Below, one piece after another: positions 60,849 to 64,000 of a stretch of DNA of 64,000 bases (position 1 is its first letter; each line of letters begins with the position of its first letter). Below the pieces are notes generated by a model, which worked only from the letters and a program-made list of their open reading frames with translations, did no database searches and was not told where the DNA came from. The stretch lies in contig JAGIAD010000008.1 of assembly GCA_017745075.1 (NCBI GenBank), positions 1 to 64,000 of the forward strand, given 5' to 3'. The position numbers and the translations under genes were made by a program. This DNA is from Sphingobacteriaceae bacterium (GTDB lineage: Bacteria; Bacteroidota; Bacteroidia; Sphingobacteriales; Sphingobacteriaceae).

Positions 60849-62372
60849 ATGAAAACAAATCTAAAATATATGGCATTTGCCGCCCTTGCTGTTTTTTCAT
60901 CATGCACTAAACAGCTTGATATTACACCCGAAGGATCTCCATCAGCGCAGAATTTCTGGAAAACAAAAGAGGATGCATTGAAAGCCGAAGGTGGAATGTA
61001 CGAACTCTATAATGCTGAGGATTTTTATGGTCGCGGGATGTTCTGGTTTATCAATGCCAGCGATGATATGGTTACCGGCCGTAACAAACCAGAGGCCGAT
61101 AACATTAAAAATTTTAACCGTAATTATGTGGGCGGAGGTTATACCGAATCGCAGTGGAGTATGCGTTATGCCATTATCAAACGCGCCAACGATATCATCA
61201 CCAATGTGCCAGGTATCAATATGGACGAAAGTTTAAAGAAACAGATCATAGGAGATGCTTATTTCAATGCCGGTTTGGTATATTTTCAATTGGCCGCAAA
61301 TTATGGTAACGATAAAGCCGGTGTGCCCATTGTTACGCCAGAAGCAGATGCCTCTCAGCCGATTCCCCGCGCTAAAAATGTAAACGAGAATTACGACTAT
61401 ATCATTTCGCTTCTGTTAAAGGCGGCCGATAATCTTCCTTTCTTTTCGGCAATGAAGCCTGCTGATTATGGTAAAGCACATAAAACAGCTGCATGGGCTT
61501 ATCTTTCAAAAGTTTATCTTTTTAAGAAAGATTATGCAAATGCTGCCAAATATGCAGATATGGTAATCAATTCAGGTCAGCATGATTTAATTAATACGGG
61601 GTTTGCAGATGTGTTTAAAGCGGCTAACAACTGGTCTAAAGAGTACATCTGGTCGGTAGTTTGTACGCCAAATGGTGGCGGAACAGGATGGGGCAGCAAA
61701 CTCCCGGGTGTAATGCTAACCAACAAAGCTTGGGGTATTTATAACGGATGGGGTTATTACCTGCCAACCAAAGAACTTTATGATTCTTATGAAGCCGGTG
61801 ATCAGCGCCGTGAAGCTACCATTTTAAAACCTGGCGATAAATTTATGTTTTTTGGTGCCGAGCGCAGCTTTACCAAAGACGGAGGGGCTACTTCAAACTA
61901 CCAGTTTAAAAAATACATGGAGCCTTTCTCATATGCCAATCCAATCCCAACACATGTTAACCCTAATGGTGATAATGGAACCACTGATTTAAATGTGCCT
62001 TTAATGCGTTATGCAGAAGTATTGCTGATCAAGGCTGAAGCAGCCATTAATTTAAATGGTGCAGGAGCAGGCGATACTGAACTGAACAAGATCAGGGTTC
62101 GTGCCGGTTTAGCTACAAAGAGTGGAATGACGATTGACGATCTGAAACGCGAACGCCGCAACGAGCTTGCTGGTGAGTGGGCAGACCGTCACCGCGATTT
62201 GGTGAGATGGGGCGATGCACAGGCTACTTACGCCAAACCATTGCATGATTATGATGGTAGCGTAATCTGGCCGGCAAGGACATTTGATCCACAGGTACAC
62301 GATGTATGGGCAGTGCCGCAAAGGGAAATCGATAACAGTGCAGGTGTAATTAAACAAAACCCGGGATGGTAA
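60849..62372 (+). CDS. SusD/RagB-type lipoprotein of the signalling operon
   Basis: A 507-residue lipoprotein (lipobox SSC in FAALAVFSSCTKQLDITPEGS). The SusD opening AQNFWKTKEDALKAEGGMYELYNAE is clear. TPR helices at about 200-260 and the final RERRNELAGEWADRHRDLVRWGDA complete the family pattern. Its stop codon overlaps the next ATG by 7 bp, so the GDPD-phosphatase fusion downstream is probably translated from the same mRNA. It should bind the phosphodiester substrate at the cell surface. Confidence 0.93.
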   Translation: MKTNLKYMAFAALAVFSSCTKQLDITPEGSPSAQNFWKTKEDALKAEGGMYELYNAEDFYGRGMFWFINASDDMVTGRNKPEADNIKNFNRNYVGGGYTESQWSMRYAIIKRANDIITNVPGINMDESLKKQIIGDAYFNAGLVYFQLAANYGNDKAGVPIVTPEADASQPIPRAKNVNENYDYIISLLLKAADNLPFFSAMKPADYGKAHKTAAWAYLSKVYLFKKDYANAAKYADMVINSGQHDLINTGFADVFKAANNWSKEYIWSVVCTPNGGGTGWGSKLPGVMLTNKAWGIYNGWGYYLPTKELYDSYEAGDQRREATILKPGDKFMFFGAERSFTKDGGATSNYQFKKYMEPFSYANPIPTHVNPNGDNGTTDLNVPLMRYAEVLLIKAEAAINLNGAGAGDTELNKIRVRAGLATKSGMTIDDLKRERRNELAGEWADRHRDLVRWGDAQATYAKPLHDYDGSVIWPARTFDPQVHDVWAVPQREIDNSAGVIKQNPGW

Positions 62373-64000
62373 AAAAAATAAGGATAATCTTTGCCGCGCT
62401 GGCCATTGTGCTGGCGCTGCAAAGTGCATCGGCCCAGGTAAAGCTAAATGCAAACCGGGGGCATAGTCATAACGATTATAAACAGGAAATCCCCCTTTTA
62501 ACGGCATATTATGCCGAAATGGGATCCATTGAGGCAGACGTATTTTTAAAAGACGGCGAATTATATGTAGCACACGAAGCTTCAGAAATTAGACCAGGTT
62601 TTACGCTAAAAAAAATATATCTCGATCCGCTGGCTCAGTTTTTTAAAGCAAAAGGAAATCGTCCTTATGCTAATGCGGCCTTAAAACTGCAACTGGTAGT
62701 TGATGTAAAAGAAGATTACAGGCATGTACTGCCGGTATTGCTAAAAGAACTCGAAAGTTATGCCGAGGTATTCGATGCAAAAAAGAATGCCAATGCCATT
62801 AAAGTGGTGGTAAGTGGCGATATGCCACCGCCAGCTGATTTTAAAAATTATGATGAGAAATTATCATTTGATGGCAGGCCGGCAACCACCTATACAGATG
62901 CGCAACTGGCAAGGGTAGCGATGATCAGCGATGATTTGAAAAATCATACCGTATGGAACGGAAAAGGCAATCCTACCAGAACCGATGAAGCAAAGATAAG
63001 AGCCACGATAGAGCAGGCGCACCGCAAGGGCAAACCTTTCCGGTTCTGGGCTTCGCAGGACAGTCCGAACACCTGGATTGTGCTCGAAAGGCTTGGGGCA
63101 GATTGGATCAATACGGATAAACCTGCCAAACTGAAAGATTTTTATCTCCACCAGGATAAATTGAGTTATACCAATTCAGAACCTTATACACCCTATGCGC
63201 CAACCTACAAGAGCGATGGACAAAATAAGGCACCAAAAAATGTGATCCTGTTAATTGGCGATGGGATGGGACTGGCTGCTATTCATGCAGGTTTGATCGC
63301 CAATCGCGGAGATCTGAACATGGCCAAATTCCATTATATCGGCTTTTCTGAAACCGCTGCCGCCGACGCCGGAAACACCGACTCGGCTGCAGGAGGAAGC
63401 GCCATGGCAATTGGTTACAAAACCAATAACCGTTACATTGGTATGGGACCTGATGATCAAAAGAAAACCAATCTGGTTGATACTTTGGCAGGTTTCGGTA
63501 TTAAAAGTGGTATCATCACCGCTGGCGATCTCACCGATGCAACTCCGGCAGTATTTTACGCCCATCAGCTAGACCGGTCTTACAATGGAGCTATTGCAAA
63601 CGATTTATTAAGAAGCAAGGCTGAAGTTTTAGTTGGTTCTAACTGCAAAGCTTTCGAACAGAATAAAAACAGCAGTCTTTTGGCAGATCTAAAAACCAAA
63701 GGCTTTCAGGTAACGAACAGTTTAATTGATTTTGAAAAACAGCGCGAAGGCAAACAATTGGTTTTATTGGATGATTCGGCTACCCGGCCTGTCATAAAAG
63801 GCCGTGGCGACATGCTTAAAAAATCGTTAATGCATACCGTCCAGATTTTATCGAAAAATAAACCTGGTTTCTTTGTCATGGCAGAGGGTGCGCAGATCGA
63901 TTACGGCGGCCATACCAATGATCTGCCTTACCTCGTTAGCGAACTGCACGATTTTGACCGTACCATTGCCGAAGCGCTCCGTTTTGCCGATCAGGACGGC
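62366..64000 (+). CDS. GDPD-like phosphodiesterase fused to alkaline phosphatase (5' part, runs off window)
   Basis: 545 codons are in the window, read directly from the sequence, and the frame is still open at 64000. The signal peptide (about 1-24, ending SASAQ) is followed by a GDPD/PI-PLC-like domain (about 28-260): RGHSHNDYKQ with the His pair 33/35, IEADVF with Glu56 and Asp58, and YVAHE with His70. The alkaline phosphatase domain starts near 290: NVILLIGDGMG with metal-binding Asp299, NTDSAAGGSAMAIGYKTNN with nucleophile Ser340, TAGDLTDATPAVF, and EGAQIDYGGHTND. One exported enzyme could therefore cleave a phosphodiester and remove the phosphate. It is in the operon with SusD, which supports a role in scavenging. 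Confidence 0.88.
   Translation, partial: MVKKIRIIFAALAIVLALQSASAQVKLNANRGHSHNDYKQEIPLLTAYYAEMGSIEADVFLKDGELYVAHEASEIRPGFTLKKIYLDPLAQFFKAKGNRPYANAALKLQLVVDVKEDYRHVLPVLLKELESYAEVFDAKKNANAIKVVVSGDMPPPADFKNYDEKLSFDGRPATTYTDAQLARVAMISDDLKNHTVWNGKGNPTRTDEAKIRATIEQAHRKGKPFRFWASQDSPNTWIVLERLGADWINTDKPAKLKDFYLHQDKLSYTNSEPYTPYAPTYKSDGQNKAPKNVILLIGDGMGLAAIHAGLIANRGDLNMAKFHYIGFSETAAADAGNTDSAAGGSAMAIGYKTNNRYIGMGPDDQKKTNLVDTLAGFGIKSGIITAGDLTDATPAVFYAHQLDRSYNGAIANDLLRSKAEVLVGSNCKAFEQNKNSSLLADLKTKGFQVTNSLIDFEKQREGKQLVLLDDSATRPVIKGRGDMLKKSLMHTVQILSKNKPGFFVMAEGAQIDYGGHTNDLPYLVSELHDFDRTIAEALRFADQDG

Overview
The window looks like a chromosomal segment of a Bacteroidota bacterium of the Sphingobacteriaceae type (Pedobacter or a close relative). 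The evidence is three SusC/SusD pairs, one ECF sigma/FecR/STN-SusC signalling set, Bacteroidota-type -7 promoter elements (TAnnTTTG and TAnnTTTA), many secreted proteins and lipoproteins with short signal peptides ending in AQ or C, and interspersed palindromes flanked by GTCATGCTGAA or CGTCATTGC. The genus is an inference. I saw no tRNA, rRNA, CRISPR array, transposase or phage gene.

Layout. 1-7.9 kb holds scattered small-molecule enzymes (SRPBCC protein, esterase, epoxide hydrolase, alpha/beta hydrolase, RibD-like reductase) and a MarR-controlled three-gene operon with a clear tandem operator. 8.1-9.0 kb is an AT-rich patch with an orphan ORF. 9.0-11.6 kb is a chromate resistance operon: a ChrB-domain/AraC fusion regulator, a small outer-membrane-like protein, and ChrA. 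11.6-26.2 kb is the most unusual region. A divergent two-component system (TPR sensor kinase plus NarL-type regulator) faces about fourteen genes for exported proteins, an M48 lipoprotein protease, a Tic20-like membrane protein and two overlapping SET-domain proteins. Three promoters in this block carry the same 20-bp inverted repeat exactly 21 bp upstream of the -7 element, so the block looks like one regulon. 26.3-33.4 kb has a maleylpyruvate-isomerase-like/DinB protein, a GH29 fucosidase, FdhD, a bestrophin-type channel and an ABC-F ATPase.

33.5-51.8 kb is a nutrient-acquisition or surface-adhesion locus: three FAS1 (fasciclin) lipoproteins interleaved with two SusC/SusD pairs, with no recognisable degradative enzyme. 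Two paralogous GIN-domain genes and a membrane class III nucleotide cyclase flank it. 52-55 kb holds a TIM-barrel epimerase-like protein, a secreted orphan and a luciferase-like monooxygenase, then an 0.8-kb non-coding stretch with a 256-bp tandem repeat.

55.8-64 kb is a complete cell-surface-signalling uptake operon: ECF sigma, FecR, STN-containing SusC, SusD and, running off the window, a fusion of a glycerophosphodiester-phosphodiesterase-like domain with an alkaline phosphatase domain. This suggests a surface system that takes up phosphodiesters and releases phosphate and alcohols from them. The strongest candidates for something new are the 14.3-26.2 kb regulon with its shared promoter motif, the FAS1/SusCD cluster and the GDPD-phosphatase SusCD operon.
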